This document shows, piece after piece, positions 1 through 6,125 of a DNA stretch of 6,229 nt (the stretch's first letter is position 1; each line of letters begins with the position of its first letter). The stretch covers positions 1-6,229 of the forward strand of contig CANPXQ010000057.1 of assembly GCA_947586295.1 (NCBI GenBank), read 5' to 3'. The stretch is from an uncultured Bacilli bacterium. Lineage in GTDB: Bacteria; Bacillota_I; Bacilli_A; RF39; UBA660. Below the pieces are notes generated by a model. That model saw only the letters and a program-made list of their open reading frames with translations, did no database searches and had not been told where the DNA came from. A program made the position numbers and the translations under genes.

Positions 1-1
1 C

Positions 2-2257
2 CTAACATTTAATATGAAAGATTTAGATGTAACAGATGATGCTAAAAAAATAATAGACTATCATAATCCAATAGAAAATAGTGATAATACTGATATTGAA
101 ATAAATGCAAATCAAGTAAACTTTACTAAAGATGGAAATAGTATAGGAGATGGAATAGAAGTAAGTGCTAATTTAGTAGCAAATGATAAAACTAAAGAAG
201 CAGAATATAAATATAATCTATATTTAGATATAAAAAGGAATGATTTAGAGTATACAACAGGTACTAATACACCAGAACTAATATTAGTAATAAAAGGACC
301 AGATGGTTATATAGATAATCTATCTGGATTAACAACGACCCAAATAGAAATAAAAGGGGAAGAAGAAGCAGTAACGGGATTTGATATAACTAAAAGAACA
401 GAAATGATTACAATAACAGAAGAACAACTAATAAGTGCAAGTGAAGGAACAGATGGAAAAGCAACAGACAAATGGGAAGTAAGTGTAATATTAAAGAATT
501 TAAATAGTGATCAAAATAAGAATACAGGAAAAAGATTTGAAGCGAAACTAACAATGCAAACCAAAAAGATAAATACCATAAGTTTTGATCCAAATGCGTC
601 ACAATATGGATCTAGTGACTATAAAGCCAAAATAAAGAATGTCTATTTTGTAGATTATAGACCAAGTGAAGAAGAATTACAAACCAAGACCAATTGGGAT
701 TTATCCAAAAAGAAAGATAGATCCATAATAGGGTGGTTAGAACCATCAAATGATGAATTAGTACCATATAATTTATATATAGGGTCGAATGAAGAAATAA
801 AAGTAACGAGTTATAGTTATGCTTTTGATGGTTTAAGCAAAGTAGAAACAATAGATTTAAACTTAGATATAATAAATACCAATGGATTAAGTAGTACTTC
901 CAATATGTTTAATAACTGTTCAAGTTTATCAGAAATAAAAGGAATAGAAGACTTAGATGTATCAAATGTAACAGATATGGATAGTATGTTTTATAATGCA
1001 AGGTCATTAACTCAATTAGATTTAAGTAACTGGGATACTTCAAGTGTAACAAAAATGTCCTGGATGTTTTCTTCATCAGGCATAACTAAACTAGATTTAA
1101 GAGGGTGGGATACTCATAGTGTAACGGGTATGAATGCTATGTTTTATAATGCAAGGTCATTAACCAACTTAGATTTAAGTAATTGGGATACATCAAGTGT
1201 GACCGATATGGGTGCTATATTTTGGAAGGCAAGCTCATTAACTTCAGTAGGAGATATAAGTGGTTGGGATACATCAAAAGTAGAAAATATGTCAGATATG
1301 TTTAATGGAGCAAGCTCATTAACTTTAGTAGGAGATATAAGTGGTTGGGATACATCAAAAGTAGAAAATATGTCAGATATGTTTGCTTATGTTGATTGTT
1401 CTATAATACCAGATATAAGTAACTGGGATACTTCCAATGTTGAGAATATGTCCAGTTTATTTAGTAGGACAACATATAATTATGATGTAAGCAAAATAGA
1501 TACCCATAATGTAACGAATATGTCAGAGATGTTTTACAATTATCTAGGGACTGAAATACTAGGTATAGAAAAATTGGATACCTCAAGTGTAACCTATATG
1601 TCAAAGATGTTTCAGAGTGCAGAAGCATTAACTGAATTAGATTTAAGCAATTGGGATACTCATAATGTAACGAATATGTCAGAGATGTTTCGTAGTGCAA
1701 GTTCTTTAACAACAGTAGGAGATATAAGTAACTGGGATACTCATAGTGTAACCGATATATCCAATATGTTTACTTATGTTGATAGTTCTATAATACCAGA
1801 TATAAGTAACTGGGATACTTCAAATGTTAAAAATATGTCCGGTTTATTTAGTGGAACAACATATAATTATGATGTAAGCAAAATAGATACCCATAATGTA
1901 ACTGATATGTCAAATATGTTTTATATTTATAAAGGAACAAAAATATTAGGTATAGAAAATTTGGATATTTCAAGTGTAACCAATATGTCAGGTATGTTTA
2001 AACAAAATAAATTAGAAAGTTTAGATTTAAGCAATTGGGATACCTCAAGTGTAACTGATATGTCAGAGATGTTTAGATATGCTAATAATTTAACCACTAT
2101 AGATATGTCTAATGCTACATTTAGACAATTAGAAAAATATACTGATATGTTTAGTAATACTAATTCATCACTAAAAGTAACCATAAATAAAGATGAGTTA
2201 GACTGGTTTATTGATAATAACGTTTTAGCAAGGGAAAAAATAAATTATATAGCTTAA
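2..2257 (+). CDS. BspA-family leucine-rich-repeat surface protein, 5'-truncated by the window edge
   Basis: Likely a secreted or surface adhesin-type protein of the BspA/DUF285 family. The frame is open to base 2, and the first ATG (base 14) has no Shine-Dalgarno, so the true start and any signal peptide lie upstream. Counting from that ATG (747 residues): about 30-190 is a beta-rich extracellular module rich in Asn, Thr and Lys; about 205-290 is the usual BspA lead-in, with an NWDLS motif; about 300-705 holds some 15 repeats of the form WDTSxVTxMSxMF; a short tail follows to 747. No LPXTG motif, membrane anchor or other sorting signal is visible at the C-terminus, so attachment, if any, must use the missing N-terminus or non-covalent contacts. 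The repeats show recent internal duplication (see repeat entries). The gene ends in its own terminator and is not part of the polA unit. The ligand is unknown; the family assignment is firm. Confidence 0.9.
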   Translation, partial: LTFNMKDLDVTDDAKKIIDYHNPIENSDNTDIEINANQVNFTKDGNSIGDGIEVSANLVANDKTKEAEYKYNLYLDIKRNDLEYTTGTNTPELILVIKGPDGYIDNLSGLTTTQIEIKGEEEAVTGFDITKRTEMITITEEQLISASEGTDGKATDKWEVSVILKNLNSDQNKNTGKRFEAKLTMQTKKINTISFDPNASQYGSSDYKAKIKNVYFVDYRPSEEELQTKTNWDLSKKKDRSIIGWLEPSNDELVPYNLYIGSNEEIKVTSYSYAFDGLSKVETIDLNLDIINTNGLSSTSNMFNNCSSLSEIKGIEDLDVSNVTDMDSMFYNARSLTQLDLSNWDTSSVTKMSWMFSSSGITKLDLRGWDTHSVTGMNAMFYNARSLTNLDLSNWDTSSVTDMGAIFWKASSLTSVGDISGWDTSKVENMSDMFNGASSLTLVGDISGWDTSKVENMSDMFAYVDCSIIPDISNWDTSNVENMSSLFSRTTYNYDVSKIDTHNVTNMSEMFYNYLGTEILGIEKLDTSSVTYMSKMFQSAEALTELDLSNWDTHNVTNMSEMFRSASSLTTVGDISNWDTHSVTDISNMFTYVDSSIIPDISNWDTSNVKNMSGLFSGTTYNYDVSKIDTHNVTDMSNMFYIYKGTKILGIENLDISSVTNMSGMFKQNKLESLDLSNWDTSSVTDMSEMFRYANNLTTIDMSNATFRQLEKYTDMFSNTNSSLKVTINKDELDWFIDNNVLAREKINYIA
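1229..1384 (+). repeat. Near-identical 75-bp direct repeat, 81-bp period, inside the BspA gene
   Basis: Bases 1229-1303 recur at 1310-1384 with one visible difference (C at 1245, T at 1326). Each copy encodes a repeat carrying GDISGWDTSKVENMSDMF. The 81-bp period is 27 codons, so gain or loss of a copy keeps the frame. Other repeats in the gene are much more diverged, so this pair looks recent. Confidence 0.9.
1379..2149 (+). repeat. 387-bp tandem super-repeat (five LRR units) in the BspA gene
   Basis: The block beginning near 1379 recurs from 1766 at a constant offset of 387 bp (129 codons). Landmarks are the segments encoding SIIPDISNWDTSN and TTYNYDVSKIDTHNV, and the ILGIE segments at about 1556 and 1943. 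Further on the offset slips to 384 (TTAGATTTAAGCAATTGGG at 1637 and 2021), a one-codon indel. The copies differ at scattered positions, so this duplication is older than the 81-bp one. The right boundary is approximate. Confidence 0.8.
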
Positions 2258-2293
2258 AAAGACTGGATAGAAGTAATTCTATTCAGTTTTTTT
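2256..2293 (+). terminator. Intrinsic terminator of the BspA gene
   Basis: An 11-bp stem (2262-2272 with 2277-2287, one G-U pair) is closed by a GTAA tetraloop and followed by a T-run to 2293. The run of A before the stem mirrors the T-run. It starts right at the BspA stop codon and separates that gene from the polA unit. Confidence 0.9.
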
Positions 2294-2306
2294 AAGAAAA
2301 AATAAC

Positions 2307-2335
2307 TTTCGTTTTAAATAGCTTAATAGTATAAT
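2307..2335 (+). promoter_or_regulatory. Probable promoter of the RNHCP-polA unit
   Basis: A perfect TATAAT -10 box lies at 2330-2335, downstream of the BspA terminator. The hexamer 17 nt upstream (TTTCGT, 2307-2312) is a poor -35 match. Transcription would start near 2342, leaving a leader of only about 9 nt that begins at the Shine-Dalgarno AGGTG (2342-2346). It is the only promoter-like element seen before the two-gene unit. Confidence 0.5.
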
Positions 2336-2350
2336 AATTATAGGTGTTTT

Positions 2351-2668
2351 ATGAATTTAGAGAGTAAAAGATTTAAAGAATTAGATGAAGGATTTAAATG
2401 TCTTAATTGTCATAAAGAAGTATTACCTTTAGGTTATACTTCTCGAGATCATTGTCCTTATTGTTTATATAGTTTACATATAGATGAATTACCAGGAGAT
2501 CGTAAAAATAAATGTCAAGGATTAATGGAACCAATTGATATTGAAAAATTTAAAAATACTTTTAAGATAATATATAAGTGTTGTAAGTGTGGTAAAATTC
2601 ATAAAAATATTATGGCTAATGATGATGATATGGATAAAATAATAGATTTATCTAAAAAAGGAGTCTAA
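2351..2668 (+). CDS. RNHCP-domain zinc-ribbon protein
   Basis: Small cytoplasmic protein of 105 residues whose function is not established. It matches the RNHCP domain family: FKCLNCHKEV at 15-24, the signature HCPYCLYSLHID at 34-45 (preceded by SRD rather than the usual RN), PGDR at 48-51, a conserved Cys at 55, CCKCG at 77-81, and an ANDDD segment at 89-93. Cys17/Cys20 with Cys35/Cys38, and Cys77/Cys80 possibly with Cys55, are the likely metal ligands, implying one or two bound zinc ions. Length is typical of the family. The start follows AGGTG with only 4 nt spacing, which is short, but no better start is seen. It lies 3 nt upstream of polA, and the polA Shine-Dalgarno is inside its last codons, so the two are probably co-transcribed and translationally coupled. 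A nucleic-acid role is a guess from context. Confidence 0.88.
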   Translation: MNLESKRFKELDEGFKCLNCHKEVLPLGYTSRDHCPYCLYSLHIDELPGDRKNKCQGLMEPIDIEKFKNTFKIIYKCCKCGKIHKNIMANDDDMDKIIDLSKKGV

Positions 2669-2671
2669 CAA

Positions 2672-5236
2672 ATGAAGAAGTTAATTTTAGTTGATGGAAA
2701 TAATTTAATGTTTCGTTCTTATTATGCTACGGCATATAATGGCAATATGATGACTAATTCTAAAGGATTACCTACTAATGCTTTATATGGATTTGTATCA
2801 ATGATAAATAAAATTATTATGGAAGAAAAACCAGTATATATGGCAGTAGCCTTTGATATAGGTCAAAATTTTCGAAAAAAAGAATATGATTTTTATAAAG
2901 AAGGAAGAGCTGCAACTCCCGAAGAATTAAAAATTCAAATGCCTATAGCGCGTGATATCTTAGATGCAATGAATATTAAATATTTGGAATTAGCCCCTTA
3001 TGAAGCCGATGATATAATAGGAACTATTGTTAAATTAACTGAAAGTGATCCTGAATTTAGTTCAACAATAGTATCAAGTGATAAAGATTTATTACAATTA
3101 ATAAGTGAAGAAACAGAAGTTAAATTATTAAAACAAACCGGTTTTATTCGTTATAATAAAGAAAAATTTATCGAAGATTATGGTATTATGCCTATTAAAA
3201 TGATTGATTTAAAAGCTTTAATGGGAGATGCATCAGATAATATTCCCGGAGTAAAAGGAATAGGAGAAAAGACGGCTTTAAAACTTTTACAAGAATATGA
3301 ATCTTTAGAAAATCTTTATGATAATATTGATAATATAACTGGTAAAACAAAAGAAAAATTAATATTGGATAAAGAAAATGCCTTTATGAGTAAGAAAATA
3401 GCAACTATATATAAAGATGTACCTTTAAATATTAATTTAGAAGATTTACATATTGGAAAAATAAAACCTCGATTAACTGATTTATTTAAAGAATTAGAAT
3501 TTTTTTCTTTATTAAAATCAATGATGATACCTATTAAAGAAGATGCTAAAAATTTAGATATAATTACTTTAAAAGATCTAAATGAATTAGATAAATTAGA
3601 TAATGATATAGCATTATATTTAGAACTTGATAATAGTAATTATCATATAGCGAATATAATCGCTTTAGCGATTAAAGATAAAGATAATATCTTTTATGTA
3701 GATAAAGATTTAGTAATACCTGCTATTGAAAAAATAAAAAATAAAAATATTACAACATATGATGCTAAAAAAATAATTTGTAATACTAAAATTAAAATTA
3801 ATTGTGTTTGTGATATTATGATAGCTTCTTATTTATGTAATTATAATTTTAAAGAAGATATTGCTTTCTTAATGCAACAATTTGATGAAAAAATAGAATT
3901 TTATGATACTTTTTTAAAAGATCCTAAAATAAATGATAAAATTCAAGATTTTGTAGGTAAAAAAGCCGAATTTTTATATAATTTTAAAGATGAAATGTTA
4001 AAACGTTTAAAAGAAAATAATTATTTAGATTTATTTAATAATATTGAAATGCCTTTATTATATGTTTTAGCGGATATGGAAATTACTGGTATTAAATGTG
4101 AAAAAGAAATACTAGAAAAGATGAAGAAAACTATTAAAGAAAAAATAGTAGCGATTGAACAAGATATTTATTTAGATGCTGGGGAAGAATTTAATATTAG
4201 TTCACCTAAACAATTAGGAAGAATATTGTTTGATAAGATGCATTTAGGTGTTGGTAAGAAAAATAAAACGGGATATAAGACAGATGTTAAAGTTTTAGAA
4301 AAGCTATTAGGAAAACATCCTATAATAGAAAAAATATTAGAATATCGTAATCTAGCTAAAATATATAATACTTATTTAGAAGGTTTAGAAAATTATATAA
4401 TGGAAGATGGTAAAATTCATACAATATATAAACAAACTTTAACAAGAACAGGTCGTTTATCTTCGGTGGAACCTAATTTACAAAATATTCCAGTAAGGGA
4501 AGAATTAGGACGTAATATTCGTAAATCTTTTGTACCTAGTAATGATGTTTTTTTATCTAGTGATTATTCACAAATTGAGTTACGAATTTTAGCTCATATT
4601 TCGAATTGTCCAGCTTTAATTGAAGCTTTTAAAAAAGGTGAAGATATTCATAGTAAGGTCGCTAGTGATATTTTTGAAGTTCCTATAGAAGAAGTAACTA
4701 AGAAGATGCGAAGAACAGCTAAAGCCGTAATTTTTGGAATTGTCTATGGAATAAGTGGTTTTGGTTTAGGTGAAAATTTAAATATATCTAAAAAAGATGC
4801 CGAACAATTTATTAATAAATATTATGAATTATATCCTGAAGTAAAAAAATATATGGATGAAATAATTGCTAAAACGCATTTTTTAGGCTATGTTACAACT
4901 TTGTTTAATCGTAAAAGAGTAATTGATGAAATTAATAATACGAATTATATGATTAGACAAATGGGGGAAAGAATGGCTTTAAATACACCTATTCAAGGAA
5001 CAAGTGCTGATATTATGAAATTAGCAATGATAAATGTATATAAACGTTTTCAAAAGGAAAATATTGAAAGTAAAATATTATTACAAGTTCATGATGAAAT
5101 AATAATTGATTGTAAAAATGAAGAACTAGATAAAATAAAACAAATAGTTAAAGAAGAAATGGAAAATGTTTTCCCATTAAACGTTCCTTTAAAAATTGAA
5201 ATAAGTACAGGAATAAATTGGTATGATGCTAAATAA
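2672..5236 (+). CDS. polA: DNA polymerase I (5' nuclease plus polymerase, proofreading site lost)
   Basis: Fills gaps and removes RNA primers in repair and lagging-strand synthesis. 854 residues, slightly short for the family but with all three regions. The 5' nuclease (about 1-290) has D8, D62, EADD 111-114, SSDKD 135-139, GDASDN 185-190 and the helix-hairpin-helix GVKGIGEKTA at 193-202. The exonuclease-like region (about 295-470) has YLELD at 316-320 where active enzymes carry the D-x-E pair, so proofreading is predicted absent, as in several Gram-positive Pol I enzymes. The polymerase region (about 470-854) has RTGRLSS 592-598, motif A DYSQIELR 631-638, O-helix R680/K684/F688/Y692 (equivalents of E. 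coli R754/K758/F762/Y766), MGER 764-767, QGTSAD 775-780 and motif C HDE 807-809. D631 and D808 are the metal-binding aspartates. Phe at 688 is the usual bacterial Pol I residue. The start follows AAAAAAGGAG (2654-2663) at 8 nt. No terminator is visible after the stop, so transcripts may run into the toxin-antitoxin array. Confidence 0.97.
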   Translation: MKKLILVDGNNLMFRSYYATAYNGNMMTNSKGLPTNALYGFVSMINKIIMEEKPVYMAVAFDIGQNFRKKEYDFYKEGRAATPEELKIQMPIARDILDAMNIKYLELAPYEADDIIGTIVKLTESDPEFSSTIVSSDKDLLQLISEETEVKLLKQTGFIRYNKEKFIEDYGIMPIKMIDLKALMGDASDNIPGVKGIGEKTALKLLQEYESLENLYDNIDNITGKTKEKLILDKENAFMSKKIATIYKDVPLNINLEDLHIGKIKPRLTDLFKELEFFSLLKSMMIPIKEDAKNLDIITLKDLNELDKLDNDIALYLELDNSNYHIANIIALAIKDKDNIFYVDKDLVIPAIEKIKNKNITTYDAKKIICNTKIKINCVCDIMIASYLCNYNFKEDIAFLMQQFDEKIEFYDTFLKDPKINDKIQDFVGKKAEFLYNFKDEMLKRLKENNYLDLFNNIEMPLLYVLADMEITGIKCEKEILEKMKKTIKEKIVAIEQDIYLDAGEEFNISSPKQLGRILFDKMHLGVGKKNKTGYKTDVKVLEKLLGKHPIIEKILEYRNLAKIYNTYLEGLENYIMEDGKIHTIYKQTLTRTGRLSSVEPNLQNIPVREELGRNIRKSFVPSNDVFLSSDYSQIELRILAHISNCPALIEAFKKGEDIHSKVASDIFEVPIEEVTKKMRRTAKAVIFGIVYGISGFGLGENLNISKKDAEQFINKYYELYPEVKKYMDEIIAKTHFLGYVTTLFNRKRVIDEINNTNYMIRQMGERMALNTPIQGTSADIMKLAMINVYKRFQKENIESKILLQVHDEIIIDCKNEELDKIKQIVKEEMENVFPLNVPLKIEISTGINWYDAK

Positions 5237-5260
5237 GTAATAAAAATTAAAACTTTATAG

Positions 5261-5295
5261 TTGACAAAAAGTAAACCATATGATATGTTTATAAT
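5261..5295 (+). promoter_or_regulatory. Strong promoter of the type III antitoxin array
   Basis: A perfect -35 TTGACA (5261-5266) is followed after exactly 17 nt by TATGTT (5284-5289), preceded by TGA, which gives an extended -10. This predicts a start near G5296, the first base of a perfect hairpin. A perfect TATAAT also sits at 5290-5295, but 23 nt from TTGACA. If that box were used the RNA would begin near 5302, inside the hairpin. The second array has the same spacing from its upstream -10-like box to its hairpin, which favours the first reading. Confidence 0.75.
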
Positions 5296-5313
5296 GCATA
5301 TAGAAATATATGC
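5296..5313 (+). other. 5' leader hairpin with GAAA tetraloop, upstream of antitoxin repeats
   Basis: GCATATA (5296-5302) and TATATGC (5307-5313) pair perfectly around a GAAA loop. The hairpin ends one base before the first repeat and starts at the predicted +1, so the precursor RNA would begin with a capped, structured 5' end that could slow decay. The second array has a hairpin in the same place with a different sequence. It could instead be a DNA operator overlapping the start site. Confidence 0.65.
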
Positions 5314-5314
5314 C

Positions 5315-5429
5315 AAAAAGCGGTGTACCCGGCCATTAAACTGGGAGTTGAAAAAGCGGTGTACCCGGCCATTAAACTGGGAGTTGAAAAAGCGGTGTAC
5401 CCGGCCATTAAACTGGGAACTAAAAAAGC
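5315..5429 (+). repeat. Antitoxin array 1: three 36-nt tandem repeats plus a 7-nt partial
   Basis: Units are 5315-5350, 5351-5386 and 5387-5422, followed by AAAAAGC (5423-5429), the start of a fourth unit. Each begins AAAAAGCGGTGTACCCGG. Units 1 and 2 are identical. Unit 3 differs only at its 3' end, which reads GAACTA instead of GAGTTG (three transitions). There are no spacers between units. The array is much richer in G and C than its surroundings. Confidence 0.95.
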
Positions 5430-5457
5430 AGGATTAGAGAAAATACTCTAATCCTTT
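5430..5457 (+). terminator. Leaky terminator between antitoxin array and toxN
   Basis: A perfect 10-bp stem (AGGATTAGAG 5430-5439 with CTCTAATCCT 5446-5455) with loop AAAATA is followed by only TTTAATT. The strong stem with a weak T-tract fits partial read-through: much antitoxin RNA, little toxin mRNA. It is the standard arrangement in type III loci. Confidence 0.85.
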
Positions 5458-5482
5458 AATTAAAGTAAGGGGGAAAATAATT

Positions 5483-6004
5483 ATGTATGAATTTAATTTA
5501 TTTATAGCTGTACTCGATTTAGAATATTGCAATTATTTAAGAAAATATGATAGCAAAGTATCATATAATATGGGAGATAAAAAGAATCGTCCTTTCATTG
5601 GAGTTTTATTTTGGATAGAAGATATGGAATATTTTGCTCCATTATCTAGTCCTAAAGCTAAACACTTAAAGATGCGTAATACGATTGATTTTGTTAAAAT
5701 AGATGGTGGCAAGTTAGGAGCAATTAATTTTAACAATATGATACCGGTAAAACCTAATAATTATAAAATCGTTGATTTAAATAAAAAAAATTTATCAAAA
5801 GAAGATAATGAATATCAAGATTTATTAAAAGATCAACTTACCTGGTTAAATAAAAATAGACTTCAAATACTTTTTAAAGCTGATAGATTGTATGATTATT
5901 ATCTAGCGGGCTTTTTACCAGATAATATTAAAAATCGCTGTTGTAATTTTAAACTATTAGAAGAAAAATGTGCTGAGTATAATAAGAATAAAGTTGCAGT
6001 TTAA
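5483..6004 (+). CDS. toxN: ToxN/AbiQ-family type III toxin, endoribonuclease
   Basis: Cytoplasmic sequence-selective RNA endonuclease of the ToxN/AbiQ fold. It cuts cellular and phage RNA when freed, and cuts its own antitoxin precursor into units. 173 residues, the usual family length. Visible family features: the N-terminal strand with YLRKYDSKV at 18-26; PFIGVLF at 37-43 followed by EYFAPLSSPKAKH at 49-61, where S55-S56-P57-K58 matches the T/S-S-P-K active-site segment of ToxN; GAINFNNMIPV at 79-89; a Q-L-x-W/F-I/L helix around 118-125; and the C-terminal CNFKLLEEK at 154-162, close to the family consensus. The start is fixed by AAGGGGG (5468-5473) 9 nt upstream, just past the array terminator. 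No promoter of its own is seen, so expression depends on read-through from the antitoxin promoter. No terminator lies between its stop and the second array. Family assignment is by recognised motifs, and activity is inferred from intact motifs and frame. Confidence 0.93.
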   Translation: MYEFNLFIAVLDLEYCNYLRKYDSKVSYNMGDKKNRPFIGVLFWIEDMEYFAPLSSPKAKHLKMRNTIDFVKIDGGKLGAINFNNMIPVKPNNYKIVDLNKKNLSKEDNEYQDLLKDQLTWLNKNRLQILFKADRLYDYYLAGFLPDNIKNRCCNFKLLEEKCAEYNKNKVAV

Positions 6005-6013
6005 TAATTTTTG

Positions 6014-6026
6014 TATAAATTATAAA
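6014..6026 (+). promoter_or_regulatory. Weak -10-like elements before antitoxin array 2
   Basis: TATAAA occurs at 6014-6019 and again at 6021-6026. The first has the same 6-nt spacing to the following hairpin as the proposed -10 of array 1. No good -35 is present: TTGCAG at 5994-5999 matches at only three positions and is badly spaced. Array 2 may be transcribed weakly, or by read-through from toxN. Confidence 0.35.
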
Positions 6027-6045
6027 TGCATATAAAGTTATGCAT
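6026..6045 (+). other. 5' leader hairpin of antitoxin array 2
   Basis: ATGCATA (6026-6032) pairs perfectly with TATGCAT (6039-6045) around TAAAGT. It sits just before the first repeat, in the same position as the array 1 hairpin at 5296-5313. The stem sequence and loop differ, but a shared TATAA(A)TGCATATA segment shows common ancestry. Confidence 0.6.
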
Positions 6046-6046
6046 A

Positions 6047-6125
6047 AAAAAGTAGGGATACCCAACCGTTAAAATGGAACTAAAAAAGAGGGATACCCAA
6101 CCGTTAAATGGGAACTAAAAAAGAG
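6047..6125 (+). repeat. Antitoxin array 2: two tandem repeats (36 and 35 nt) plus a partial
   Basis: Units are 6047-6082 and 6083-6117, followed by AAAAAGAG (6118-6125). They share AGGGATACCCAACCGTTAAA and end GGAACTA. Unit 1 carries an extra T (GTAGGG against GAGGG) and two substitutions in the GGG stem strand. Against array 1 the alignment is colinear through AAAAAG, GG, TACCC, CC, TTAAA and TGGGA. Confidence 0.9.

Larger units (their letters stand above)
5296..5457 (+). ncRNA. toxI: ToxI-like type III antitoxin RNA precursor
   Basis: Non-coding RNA predicted to neutralise the adjacent ToxN. It spans the 5' hairpin, three tandem units and the terminator. In this family the toxin cuts the precursor within the A-runs, and each unit folds into an H-type pseudoknot that binds toxin in a closed complex. 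In unit 1, stem 1 can form from GGU 5322-5324 with GCC 5332-5334, and stem 2 from CCCG 5328-5331 with UGGG 5342-5345, joined by an A/U-rich loop (AUUAAAC, 5335-5341). From memory this is the same order of elements as in Pectobacterium ToxI. Array, leaky terminator and toxin in this order are diagnostic of type III systems. Exact ends are inferred from promoter and terminator. Confidence 0.85.

Noticed and set aside
408..2184. Reverse-strand open frames within the BspA gene (408-602, 612-851, 1461-1712, 1927-2184)
   Set aside because: They are antisense shadows of a repetitive, AT-rich coding sequence, with hydrophobic low-complexity translations and no ribosome sites or family features.
2..2257. 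ATG at base 14 as the true start of the BspA gene
   Set aside because: The frame is open to the window edge, there is no Shine-Dalgarno before the ATG, and the predicted protein lacks a signal peptide expected for this family.
5276..5290. Imperfect palindrome around CATATGATATG as an operator for autoregulation
   Set aside because: It is short, imperfect, in AT-rich promoter sequence, has no counterpart before array 2, and type III systems are not known to repress their own transcription by a DNA-binding protein.
5261..5295. TTGACA paired with the perfect TATAAT as the array promoter
   Set aside because: The two boxes are 23 nt apart, too far for a standard promoter; TATGTT with a TG extension at 17 nt fits better. 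Not fully excluded.
5315..5429. Possible CRISPR array because of three 36-nt direct repeats
   Set aside because: The units abut with no spacers, are followed by a terminator and a ToxN-family gene, and no cas gene is present. This is a type III antitoxin array.
5089..5736. Reverse-strand frames over the polA end and over toxN (5089-5316, 5533-5736)
   Set aside because: They lie opposite well-supported genes and, in the first case, across the antitoxin promoter; the translations resemble no known protein.
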